31,154 nt of DNA, taken from NCBI GenBank assembly GCA_964640385.1, contig CAZXFL010000022.1, forward strand, positions 1 to 31,154, in the 5' to 3' direction. A program made the translations under genes and the position numbers. Positions 7,676-15,106 of this stretch are shown one piece after another; the stretch's first letter is position 1, and every line of letters starts with the position of its first letter. The notes under the pieces are model-generated. The model worked only from the letters and a program-made list of their open reading frames with translations. It ran no database searches and was not told the DNA's origin. The stretch is from JBBDIK01 sp964640385. Its GTDB lineage: Bacteria; Actinomycetota; UBA4738; JBBDHU01.

Positions 7676-7852
7676 ATGGCGACCCCCAAGCGCAAGAAGA
7701 GCAGGGCCCGGACGAAGATGCGCGCCGCGCATTGGAAGGCCGAGGCGCCGCCGTTCTCCGAGTGCCCCCAGTGTCACCAGCCGAAGCTCCCGCACCGGGT
7801 GTGCGGCAACTGCGGCTACTACGCCGGGCGGCAAGCGGTCGAGGTCGAGTAG
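7676..7852 (+). CDS. rpmF: 50S ribosomal protein bL32, zinc-binding form
   Basis: This 58-residue protein begins MATPKRKKSRARTKMRAAHW and ends AGRQAVEVE. Two CxxC pairs, CPQC and CGNC, make it the zinc-ribbon form of L32, a large-subunit protein. The start is secure: GAGAGGA (7664-7670) is 5 bases before the ATG. It follows DUF177 by 30 bases and precedes rnc by 4, the classic DUF177-rpmF-rnc order. Confidence 0.96.
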   Translation: MATPKRKKSRARTKMRAAHWKAEAPPFSECPQCHQPKLPHRVCGNCGYYAGRQAVEVE

Positions 7853-7856
7853 CCCG

Positions 7857-8552
7857 TTGAGCCTGGAAGGGGCGCTGAGCGTCCGATTCCGTGACCCGCA
7901 CATCGCAGAGGTCGCGCTCACGCATCGCTCGTACGCGTTCGAGAACGCCCTCGACGAGACGAACGAGCGGCTCGAGTTCCTGGGCGACGCCGTCCTCGGT
8001 GTCGTCGTGACGGATATGGCGTTCCGCGGGTTCCCGGATCTGCCCGAGGGCGAACTGGCCAAGCTCCGGGCAGCGACGGTGAGCATGCCGACGCTGGCCG
8101 ACGTGGCACGCGAGTTGGGGCTCGGCGATCTGGTCAAGCTGGGCAAGGGCGAGGAGCAATCGGGCGGTCGCGACAAGCCGAGCATCCTGGGCGATTGCCT
8201 CGAAGCGGTCCTCGGCGCCGTCTACATCGACCAAGGCCTGGACGCCACTTCGGCGTTGATCCGGCGCCTCTTCGAGCCGCGGATCGAGGGCTATGTGCGG
8301 GGCGAGGGGACGCGCGACTACAAGACCAGCTTGCAGGAACTCGCGTCCCAAGGGTTCGGCGCGCTCCCGATCTACCGGATCGAAGAACGCGGCCCCGATC
8401 ACGAGAAGCAGTTCACGGCGGTCGTCGTGCTCGACGGGCGCGAGTGGGGGAGCGGGGTCGGCCGCTCCAAGAAGGAAGCGGAACAGCAGGCGGCAGCCGA
8501 AGCGTTGATGCGCCTGTCGGCCGAAGCGAAGACCTCGACGAGGAGGGCCTAG
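7857..8552 (+). CDS. rnc: Ribonuclease III
   Basis: RNase III cuts double-stranded RNA, including the rRNA precursor. The 231-residue protein has the signature NERLEFLGDAVLG, the second catalytic cluster around GDCLEAVLGAVYIDQG, and a C-terminal dsRNA-binding domain from DYKTSLQELASQGFG through RSKKEAEQQAAAEAL. The acidic residues of both catalytic motifs are present. The likely start is the TTG at 7857, 4 bases after the rpmF stop. No closer Shine-Dalgarno is visible, so translation may be coupled. Its TAG stop directly touches the GTG of mutM. Confidence 0.95.
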   Translation: MSLEGALSVRFRDPHIAEVALTHRSYAFENALDETNERLEFLGDAVLGVVVTDMAFRGFPDLPEGELAKLRAATVSMPTLADVARELGLGDLVKLGKGEEQSGGRDKPSILGDCLEAVLGAVYIDQGLDATSALIRRLFEPRIEGYVRGEGTRDYKTSLQELASQGFGALPIYRIEERGPDHEKQFTAVVVLDGREWGSGVGRSKKEAEQQAAAEALMRLSAEAKTSTRRA

Positions 8553-9395
8553 GTGGAGCTACCGGAAGTCGAAGTCGTTCGCCGCGACCTGGAGAAGGAT
8601 ATCGTCGGTCGCAAGATCAAGGCGGTCGAGGTCAAGCCGTCCAAGAACGCGAAGCGGGCGATCCGCCGGCACAAGATGCGCAAGGACTTCACCGACCCGC
8701 TCACCGGCCGCAAGATCGCCCGGGTCGAACGCCGCGGCAAGTACGTGCTGGTGCACCTCGACTCCGACAACGTGATGGTGGTGCACTTCGGGATGAGTGG
8801 GCAGTTCGTGCGCGGGACCAAGCGACAGGCGCTCCCGCCGCACACCCATGTGGTCTTCACGTTCCAGCAGGGCGGCGATCTCCGGTTCATCGACCCCCGG
8901 ACCTTCGGTGAGCTGTTCGTCACGCATGTCGATGAACTCGGCAAGGTCAAAGAGCTCTCGCACATCGCGATCGACCCGCTGGAGAACACGTTCACATGGC
9001 CGGCGTTCGGCGAAGCCATGGCCCAGCGCAAGGCCAAGCTGAAGACGCTCCTGATGGACCAGAAGTTCATGTCCGGGATCGGGAACATCTACTCGGACGA
9101 GACCATCTTTGCGGCGGGCCTGCGCTACGACCGGATGTCGGACACGCTCTCGTCGCAGGAGGTCCGGAGGCTGTACCGGGCGATCCAAGAGGTCCTCCAG
9201 GACGCGATCCGGCTGCGCGGGACGACCCTCGATGACGAGGCGTACGTTGACCTGTTCGGCGAACCCGGCGGGTATCAGGCCGAGCTGAAGGTATACGGCC
9301 GGGCGGGGCTTCCGTGCCGACGGTGCCGGACGCCGATCCAGGCGGTCAAGACGTCCGCGCGGACGACGTACTTCTGTCCGCAGTGCCAGTCGTAG
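8553..9395 (+). CDS. mutM: Formamidopyrimidine-DNA glycosylase (Fpg/MutM) lacking the N-terminal catalytic proline
   Basis: Fpg removes oxidised purines such as 8-oxoguanine and cuts the abasic strand. The 280-residue protein has a family N-terminus (ELPEVEVVRRDLE), the conserved Lys in RRGKYVLVHL, HFGMSGQF, the H2TH region MSGIGNIYSDE with its Asn, and a C-terminal zinc finger (CRRC and CPQC). The odd point is the very N-terminus. Family members begin Met-Pro-Glu-Leu-Pro, and the first Pro is the Schiff-base nucleophile. Here the reading is Met-Glu-Leu-Pro. An in-frame TAG (the rnc stop, 8550-8552) lies directly before the GTG, so no upstream start can add the Pro. Activity may be altered, or one codon may be lost to assembly error. 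Confidence 0.9.
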   Translation: MELPEVEVVRRDLEKDIVGRKIKAVEVKPSKNAKRAIRRHKMRKDFTDPLTGRKIARVERRGKYVLVHLDSDNVMVVHFGMSGQFVRGTKRQALPPHTHVVFTFQQGGDLRFIDPRTFGELFVTHVDELGKVKELSHIAIDPLENTFTWPAFGEAMAQRKAKLKTLLMDQKFMSGIGNIYSDETIFAAGLRYDRMSDTLSSQEVRRLYRAIQEVLQDAIRLRGTTLDDEAYVDLFGEPGGYQAELKVYGRAGLPCRRCRTPIQAVKTSARTTYFCPQCQS

Positions 9396-9434
9396 GCTGC
9401 TGCAGCCGCGGGTAAGCATTGGGTCTGACCGGCT

Positions 9435-10433
9435 CTAGCCGATCGCGATCATGCGCTCGATCGGCAACCGGGCGCGGTCGGCGACCTCGGCCGGGACCTT
9501 GACCTCGTAGACGCCTTCGCGCAACGCGTGGAGCAGCTTCTCGGGCGTGATCATCTTCATGTACTGACACACGGCGGAGCGATTCGCTTCCAGCCAGTCG
9601 CCTTCGGGGTTTTCCTTGCGCAGCCGGTGCAGGATGCCCGTCTCCGTCGCCACGATGAACTGTCCGCCGGGGCGTTCGCGGCTGTGCCGGATCATCTGGC
9701 CGGTAGACATGATCTTCGTCCGGTCCTCGGGCAGCTCGCCCTGCGAGGCGAGGTAGAGCATCGAGCTGGCGCAGCCGCACTCCGGGTGGATGAGCAGTTC
9801 GGCGTCGGGGTGCTCGTCGGCGAGCTTCTTGATCTCCTGCGGGCCGATGCCGGCGTGGACGTGGCACTCGCCCATCCAGATGTGCATGTCGCGTCCGGTC
9901 ACGCGTTTGACATGTTCCCCCAGGAACATGTCCGGCAGGAACAAGATCTCCTGGTCCACGGGGATCGTCTCGATGACGGCGGCGGCGTTCGAGGATGTGC
10001 AGATGATGTCCGATTCCGCCTTCACCTCGGCGGTGGTGTTGATGTACGACACGACGACGGCGCCCGGGTGCTCAGCCTTCCAGGCGCGTAGCTGTTCGCC
10101 GTCGATGGTTGCGGCCAACGAACAACCGGCCGCGAGGTCAGGAAGGTAGACCGCCTTGCCGGGACACAGGATCGACGCCGTCTCGGCCATGAAGTGCACG
10201 CCGCAGAAGTAGATCTCCTTCGCGTCGGTCTCGGCTGCCTTGCGTGACAACTCGAGCGAGTCGCCCGTGAAGTGGGCGACGTCTTGGATCCACGGAACCT
10301 GGTAGTTGTGCGCGACCACGATCGCCTCGCGTTCGCGGGCCAGGGCGTGGACCTCCTCGGCCCAGGGCTCGTACTCGAGGACCGGCGCCAGGTTGGTTGC
10401 CGTGTCGGCGGCGGAGGCGGGGGCGATGCTCAT
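9435..10433 (-). CDS. nadA: Quinolinate synthase
   Basis: NadA condenses iminoaspartate with dihydroxyacetone phosphate to give quinolinate, using a [4Fe-4S] cluster. The 332-residue protein has VAHNYQVPWIQD, FTGDSL, the first cluster Cys in YFCGVHFMAETA, LPDLAAGCSLA, YINTTAEVKA, the second Cys in WMGECHVHAGI, HPECGC, and the third Cys in VCQYMKMIT. The ATG at 10433 follows a TATCCT -10 by 6 bases on the minus strand, with no Shine-Dalgarno. It is divergent from nadC across 95 bases. The partner nadB (aspartate oxidase), often in the same operon, is not in this window. Confidence 0.95.
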   Translation of the reverse strand: MSIAPASAADTATNLAPVLEYEPWAEEVHALAREREAIVVAHNYQVPWIQDVAHFTGDSLELSRKAAETDAKEIYFCGVHFMAETASILCPGKAVYLPDLAAGCSLAATIDGEQLRAWKAEHPGAVVVSYINTTAEVKAESDIICTSSNAAAVIETIPVDQEILFLPDMFLGEHVKRVTGRDMHIWMGECHVHAGIGPQEIKKLADEHPDAELLIHPECGCASSMLYLASQGELPEDRTKIMSTGQMIRHSRERPGGQFIVATETGILHRLRKENPEGDWLEANRSAVCQYMKMITPEKLLHALREGVYEVKVPAEVADRARLPIERMIAIG

Positions 10434-10439
10434 GTCTCA

Positions 10440-10445
10440 AGGATA
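10440..10445 (-). promoter_or_regulatory. Leaderless-type -10 of nadA
   Basis: TATCCT on the minus strand (10445-10440) ends 6 bases before the nadA ATG. With the nadC promoter it defines a compact divergent control region (10434-10528). Confidence 0.45.
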
Positions 10446-10515
10446 TCGGCGTAGGGGACCACAGGGTCCGCATCGGCCGGGCGGCCTATTTGATTGGGGG
10501 GTGGGCCTCGCGCCA

Positions 10516-10521
10516 TAGGAT
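10516..10521 (+). promoter_or_regulatory. Leaderless-type -10 of nadC
   Basis: TAGGAT ends 7 bases before the ATG at 10529, the same spacing as thiL and ffh. TTGGGG (10494-10499) is a poor -35 candidate with a 16-base spacer. Confidence 0.5.
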
Positions 10522-10528
10522 AGGGCCG

Positions 10529-11374
10529 ATGCAGCTGCCACCCGACCTGGACGAGACTCTCCGTCGCGCCTTGACGGAGGACATAGGCGCCGGCGACGTC
10601 ACGTCCATCGGGGTGATCCCCGAGGGAGCGATGGCGACGGCCCGCGCCATCGCCAGGACCGGTGGCGTCGCGGCCGGGGGCCCGGTTTTCGAACGGCTGT
10701 TCCAACTCGTCGACCCGAGCCTGCTGGTCCGCTGGATGGTCCTGGACGGGACAACCGTGTCGGCGGGGCACGTGCTGGGGGAGCTCCGCGGGCCCGCGCG
10801 TTCGATGCTCGCCGGCGAACGCGTCGCGCTCAACTTCCTGCAGCATCTCTCGGGGATCGCGACACTCACGAAGAAGTTCGTGGATGCGTGCGAGGGTACC
10901 GGCTCCCAGATCCTGTGCACCCGCAAGACATTGCCGGGTCTGCGGGCGCTCGAACGCTATGCGGTGCAGTGCGGCGGCGGCCGGTTGCACCGGGGCGGGC
11001 TCAACGACGGGGTCCTGATCAAGGACAACCACGTCAAGGTCGCCGGCGGGGTCATCGAAGCGGTCAAGCGCGCGAAGGAGGGAGTCCCGCATACCTTCAA
11101 GGTCGAGGTAGAGGTCGACACCCTCGAACAGCTTCAGGAGGCGCTGGATGCCGGGGCTGACGCGATCCTGCTCGATAACGCCGACCTCGAGACGATCAAG
11201 GAGGCGGTCGCGATGGTCGGCGGACGGGTGCCGCTGGAGATCTCCGGCGGGGTCACACTCGTCAACATCCGCGAGATCGCGCTCGCCGGGCCTGTCCTGG
11301 TCTCCGTCGGACGCATCACTCACTCCGCCCCCGCCATGGACATCTCGCTCGAGGTCATGCCCTCGTCGGGGTGA
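10529..11374 (+). CDS. nadC: Nicotinate-nucleotide pyrophosphorylase (quinolinate phosphoribosyltransferase)
   Basis: NadC joins quinolinate and PRPP to nicotinate mononucleotide with loss of CO2, the step after NadA. The 281-residue protein has the N-terminal EDIGAGDVTS, LNFLQHLSGIAT, the active-site TRKTLPGLRALERYAVQCGG, HRGGLNDGVLIKDNH, VEVEVDTLEQ, DAILLDN and EISGGVTLVNI. The length is standard. The open frame runs further upstream, but the ATG at 10529 is correct on homology and on the TAGGAT -10 just before it. It overlaps acyP by 4 bases (GTGA), so acyP is co-transcribed. Confidence 0.95.
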   Translation: MQLPPDLDETLRRALTEDIGAGDVTSIGVIPEGAMATARAIARTGGVAAGGPVFERLFQLVDPSLLVRWMVLDGTTVSAGHVLGELRGPARSMLAGERVALNFLQHLSGIATLTKKFVDACEGTGSQILCTRKTLPGLRALERYAVQCGGGRLHRGGLNDGVLIKDNHVKVAGGVIEAVKRAKEGVPHTFKVEVEVDTLEQLQEALDAGADAILLDNADLETIKEAVAMVGGRVPLEISGGVTLVNIREIALAGPVLVSVGRITHSAPAMDISLEVMPSSG

Positions 11375-11637
11375 AGCGGGTCCGCGTGTTCGTCTCCGGG
11401 CGGGTCCAGGGGGTGTGGTTCCGAGCGACTTTGGAGGAGCTGGCGCGCCAACTCGGCCTCGGCGGCTGGGTGAGGAACGTCCGGGACGGGCGCGTCGAGG
11501 CGGTCTTCGAGGGGAAGGATGCGGACGTCGACGAGGCCGTCGCATGGTGCCGGGAGGGGCCTCGCCTCGCCCAGGTCGAGAGGGTTGAGGTCTCCGAGGA
11601 GCCCCTGGAGGGGGAGACCGTGTTCCGGGCGGGCTGA
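11371..11637 (+). CDS. acyP: Acylphosphatase
   Basis: The 88-residue protein hydrolyses acyl phosphates such as acetyl phosphate and 1,3-bisphosphoglycerate. The family signature GRVQGVWFRA carries the catalytic Arg, and GGWVRNVRDGRVEAVFEG carries the catalytic Asn in WVRN. The length is normal. The GTG start overlaps the nadC stop as GTGA, suggesting coupling. acyP just before smc is a common actinobacterial arrangement; here nadA/nadC has come between it and mutM. Confidence 0.94.
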   Translation: MKRVRVFVSGRVQGVWFRATLEELARQLGLGGWVRNVRDGRVEAVFEGKDADVDEAVAWCREGPRLAQVERVEVSEEPLEGETVFRAG

Positions 11638-11690
11638 GGATCCGTCGGCTCGAACCGGTCCCAAATCCCATCGATGTGATTCGTGCCTGA

Positions 11691-11696
11691 TAGCAT
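11691..11696 (+). promoter_or_regulatory. Candidate -10 of smc
   Basis: TAGCAT preceded by TGA (extended -10 TGn) ends 12 bases before the smc ATG, giving a leader of only about 6 bases. No Shine-Dalgarno is present. Confidence 0.45.
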
Positions 11697-11708
11697 CTGG
11701 GTCCAAGC

Positions 11709-14700
11709 ATGTTCCTGCGGTCTCTGACCTTGAAGGGCTTCAAGTCGTTCGCCGACAAGACGACCCTTGAGTTCGTCCCCGGTGTCAGCGTCATCGTGGG
11801 CCCCAACGGGTCCGGTAAATCAAACCTCGTCGACGCGATCTCGTGGGTGCTCGGCGAACAGGGCGTGCGTTCGTTGCGCGGCGGCCAGATGGCCGACGTG
11901 ATCTTCGCCGGCAGCCCCAAGCGTCCCGGGCTCGGGATGGCCGAGGTCCAACTCGTCATCGACAACGAGGCCGGCATGATCCCGGTCCCGATGTCCGAAC
12001 TCCAGATCTCGCGCGGCGTCTTCCGTTCGGGCGATTCGGAATACCGCATCGGCAGCGAGATCCGCCGGCTCATGGACATCCAGGAATTGCTCTCCGACAG
12101 CGGCATCGGGCGGGCGCTCCACACGATCGTGGGCCAGGGCCAGCTCGACGAGGTCCTGACCGCGCGGCCAGAGGACCGGCGCCAGTTCATCGAGGAGGCC
12201 GCCGGCATCGCGAAGCACCGGCGCCGCAAGGAACGCGCCCAGCGCAAGCTCTCGTCGCTGGATCAGGACCTGCTCCGGCTGCAGGATGTGTTGCAGGAAC
12301 TCCGTCGGCAGCTGAAGCCGCTGCGCCAGCAGGCGGAGATGGCCAAGAAGCACGAGAAGCTGACTACCGAGGCCGACGACGGCGCGTGGCGGCTAGCCGC
12401 TGCTCGCCTGCGCGGACTCCTCAAGGCCCGCGAGTCCAAGCGCCCGGGGTGGGAACAGGGACTGGAGGCGCGAGCGGGAGCGAAGCGCCGGATCGAGGAG
12501 TTAGACGTCAAGATCGACGCGCTGACCGGCGCCCGCGAGCGGACCGTGGCGGCGCTGGCCGAAGCCGAAGCTGAGCTGCATCGGGCGCAGGAGGCCAAGA
12601 CCGCCGCGGAAGTTTCGCTCCGCGACGCGCGCGAACGCGAAGCCGATGCGAAGGTCAAGCTCGCGTCCGAGGCCGCGCGGACGATGCGGCTGGACACGCT
12701 CCGCGACGAGATCGCGCGGGGTGAGCACGAACTCCACGCGCTGGCAGACGAGCTTGCTCGATGCGAATCCGAGATGGACGCCGCGGAAGCGGAGTTCCGC
12801 GAAGCCGAGCAGGTGCGGCGCGAGGCCGAGGACGAACGCCGGCGTCTCACCGAGGAGGCCGCGTCTCACCGGGCAGAGGTCGAGACGGTCCGCCGTTCGC
12901 TCGAGGCGTACGAGCGGGATCGGGCGCGACTGGACGAGACCTTGGCCGCGGCTCGGGAGCGGGTCGCCGCCGCTCAGACGGAACGCGACGGACTCGACGC
13001 CGAGATCGAGCGTCAGGACGCGCGGGCGATGCCGCTACAGGAGCAGCGCGGGACGCTCGACGCCGAGCGAGCCCGCCTGTCCGCGCAGCTCGCCGAACTC
13101 GAGGAGGCACTCCATCGCCACCGGAGCGCCAAGGAAGTGCTGGAGGCGCGGCAGCGCGACTTGAAGGAGACCCCTGGAACTCGCTTCATCGAGGCCAACC
13201 CGGGCCGCGGCGCGGGGCTGCTTCGCGACCTGGTCCGCGCGGAACGAGGTTGGGAGAGGGCGTTGATCGCGGCGCTCGGTCCGTTCGCCGACGCCGTGGT
13301 CTACGAGGACCGGGGGCGTGCGATCGCCGATGCTCCCGGCGGAAAGGGTGCCGTGATCGCGGTTCCCTCTGGCCAAGCGGCCAAACCATCGCTGGACGAT
13401 GAGCGGAGCATCACGTCGGTGGTCCGCGCAGACCCGCGGGCCGGCGCCATCGTCGCGGCGTTGCTGCGGGATGTGTACCTGGCTGACGATGTGCGCGACG
13501 GCGAGGACCGGCACTCGCGTCACCCGAGGGCCTCTTTCGTGACGAAGGACGGCATCCTGGTCGGACCGGTCGCGATCCACACAGCGTCGGAGCATGAGGC
13601 GTGCGTGCGCGCGATCGCGGGCGAACTCGAAGAGGTGTCGCGGGAGCTCGCGGCGGCCGAGAGCGCGGTGCGGCCGGTTCGCCGGCGCATCGAGGACCTC
13701 GAGCGCGAGTCCTCCGAGGTCGCCGAGGAGCTGCGCGAAGTGGACGTGGCCATCGCGGCCGCGGCCGAACAGATGGGACGCCTCGGCTCTGATCTGGCCG
13801 CGGCCACGAAGGAAGAAGAGATGGTCGCCCAGCGGCTCGTCGGGATGGACGAAGCCGCGGCGGTTTGGCGTGAAACGCTCGCTGCGGCCGAGCTGTCGAG
13901 CGCGCGATCGGAGCTCCCGTCGCTGCCGCCCGCGCCGGAGCCGCCGATCACGGCCCGGGTCGCGATGGAGGGCGTGCGCCGCGACAGGGCGGCGCTCCAG
14001 ATCAGGCTGGAGCACTTCCGCGGCGAGCGGGATGTGCTCATGGCCGAGAGCCCCGAGCAGCTCCGCGCGAACGCAGACGCCTCACTGGCCCAGCGCGAGA
14101 CCGCGGAGACCGCGTTCGCCTCGGCGGAGGAGTCCTACACGGCGGCGGTGAGCGGCCGCGAGCAGGCCGCGGTCGCCGAACGCGAAGCTACGACCCACGA
14201 GGCAGAGACCAACCGGGCCTGGCGCGAGGCGGCTGCCGAGCTCGATCGGCTCCGAGAGGCGTATGAGGAAGACGACCGCGCGCGCGGGGACCTGGAACGT
14301 CGGATCGCTGACGCCGAGCGGCTGCTGCAGGAGGGCCACCAGCGCGATCCACAGGAGGCGGTCGCCTCTCTCAGTGAGGACGACACGATCGAGTCGTTGG
14401 AACGCAAGTCCGAGCTCGTTGCCCGCCGGATGCAGCTGCTCGGCAAGGTCAACCTGCTGGCCGGCGGCGAGTTCGAAGCGCTCCAGGAACGCCACGACTT
14501 CATGCACCGCGAACTGGAGGACATCAAGAAGGCCCGCCGCGATCTGCTCGACGTCATCCGGAGGGTCGACGACGAGGTCGTGCAGCTGTTCGACACGGCG
14601 TTCCGCGATGTCGCGCGCGAGTTCGAGGCGATGTTCGAGGAGCTGTTCCCCGGCGGGGAGGGACGGCTGATCCTGACGGATCCGGCGAACCTGCTGGAGA

Positions 14701-15095
14701 CCGGCATCGAGGTCGAGGCGCGCCCGGGCAAGAAGCGGGTGAAGAGGCTCTCGCTGCTGTCGGGCGGCGAACGTGCCCTGACCGCGCTCGGGTTCCTGTT
14801 CTCGATCTTCAAGGCGCGTCCGTCGCCGTTCTACCTCCTGGACGAGGTCGAGGCGTCGCTGGACGACGTGAACCTGCATCGGTTCCTCGGGCTCATCAAG
14901 GGGTTCGCGCAGGAGTCCCAAGTCATCATCGTCACGCACCAGAAGCGCACGATGGAGATCGCCGACACGATGTACGGCGTCTCGATGGACCAGGACGGCT
15001 CCACGCGGGTCGTCTGTCAGAGCCTGGACGACCCCGGCGCGCAGGCCCCCGACTCCCCGGCTGCCATGGTGTCGGAGACCGAACCGGTCAACTAG
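11709..15095 (+). CDS. smc: Chromosome segregation ATPase SMC
   Basis: SMC forms the condensin ring that organises and separates chromosomes with ScpA and ScpB, which are not in this window. The 1128-residue protein starts MFLRSLTLKGFKSFADKT and has Walker A GPNGSGKSN near residue 32. A long coiled coil follows, with a globular hinge at about residues 480-620 (FIEANPGRGAGLLRDLV to SFVTKDGILVGP). The coil returns, then the ABC signature LSGGERALTA near residue 1017 and Walker B FYLLDEVEASLDD near 1040. The tail ends DSPAAMVSETEPVN. Its TAG stop is shared with the ftsY -10. Confidence 0.97.
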   Translation: MFLRSLTLKGFKSFADKTTLEFVPGVSVIVGPNGSGKSNLVDAISWVLGEQGVRSLRGGQMADVIFAGSPKRPGLGMAEVQLVIDNEAGMIPVPMSELQISRGVFRSGDSEYRIGSEIRRLMDIQELLSDSGIGRALHTIVGQGQLDEVLTARPEDRRQFIEEAAGIAKHRRRKERAQRKLSSLDQDLLRLQDVLQELRRQLKPLRQQAEMAKKHEKLTTEADDGAWRLAAARLRGLLKARESKRPGWEQGLEARAGAKRRIEELDVKIDALTGARERTVAALAEAEAELHRAQEAKTAAEVSLRDAREREADAKVKLASEAARTMRLDTLRDEIARGEHELHALADELARCESEMDAAEAEFREAEQVRREAEDERRRLTEEAASHRAEVETVRRSLEAYERDRARLDETLAAARERVAAAQTERDGLDAEIERQDARAMPLQEQRGTLDAERARLSAQLAELEEALHRHRSAKEVLEARQRDLKETPGTRFIEANPGRGAGLLRDLVRAERGWERALIAALGPFADAVVYEDRGRAIADAPGGKGAVIAVPSGQAAKPSLDDERSITSVVRADPRAGAIVAALLRDVYLADDVRDGEDRHSRHPRASFVTKDGILVGPVAIHTASEHEACVRAIAGELEEVSRELAAAESAVRPVRRRIEDLERESSEVAEELREVDVAIAAAAEQMGRLGSDLAAATKEEEMVAQRLVGMDEAAAVWRETLAAAELSSARSELPSLPPAPEPPITARVAMEGVRRDRAALQIRLEHFRGERDVLMAESPEQLRANADASLAQRETAETAFASAEESYTAAVSGREQAAVAEREATTHEAETNRAWREAAAELDRLREAYEEDDRARGDLERRIADAERLLQEGHQRDPQEAVASLSEDDTIESLERKSELVARRMQLLGKVNLLAGGEFEALQERHDFMHRELEDIKKARRDLLDVIRRVDDEVVQLFDTAFRDVAREFEAMFEELFPGGEGRLILTDPANLLETGIEVEARPGKKRVKRLSLLSGGERALTALGFLFSIFKARPSPFYLLDEVEASLDDVNLHRFLGLIKGFAQESQVIIVTHQKRTMEIADTMYGVSMDQDGSTRVVCQSLDDPGAQAPDSPAAMVSETEPVN

Positions 15096-15098
15096 CCT
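15093..15098 (+). promoter_or_regulatory. Leaderless-type -10 of ftsY, overlapping the smc stop codon
   Basis: TAGCCT ends 8 bases before the ftsY ATG. Its first three bases are the TAG stop of smc. No ribosome binding site is visible. Confidence 0.45.
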
Positions 15099-15106
15099 GG
15101 CCCCGT

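Noticed and set aside
9395..9441. Possible bidirectional terminator between mutM and nadA
   Set aside because: Two short G:C stems (GGCTG/CAGCC and CGGC/GCCG) are present, but stems are only 4-5 pairs and no T-run follows on either strand.
10443..10450. GCCGATAT before nadA as a WhiG -10
   Set aside because: It overlaps the TATCCT box, but the -35 position reads GGAC, so an ordinary leaderless promoter explains it better.
10430..12247. A 605-codon open frame on the minus strand
   Set aside because: It lies antisense to nadC, acyP and the 5' part of smc, all clearly real. Its translation is Arg/Pro/Ser-rich with no motifs, typical of high-GC shadow frames.
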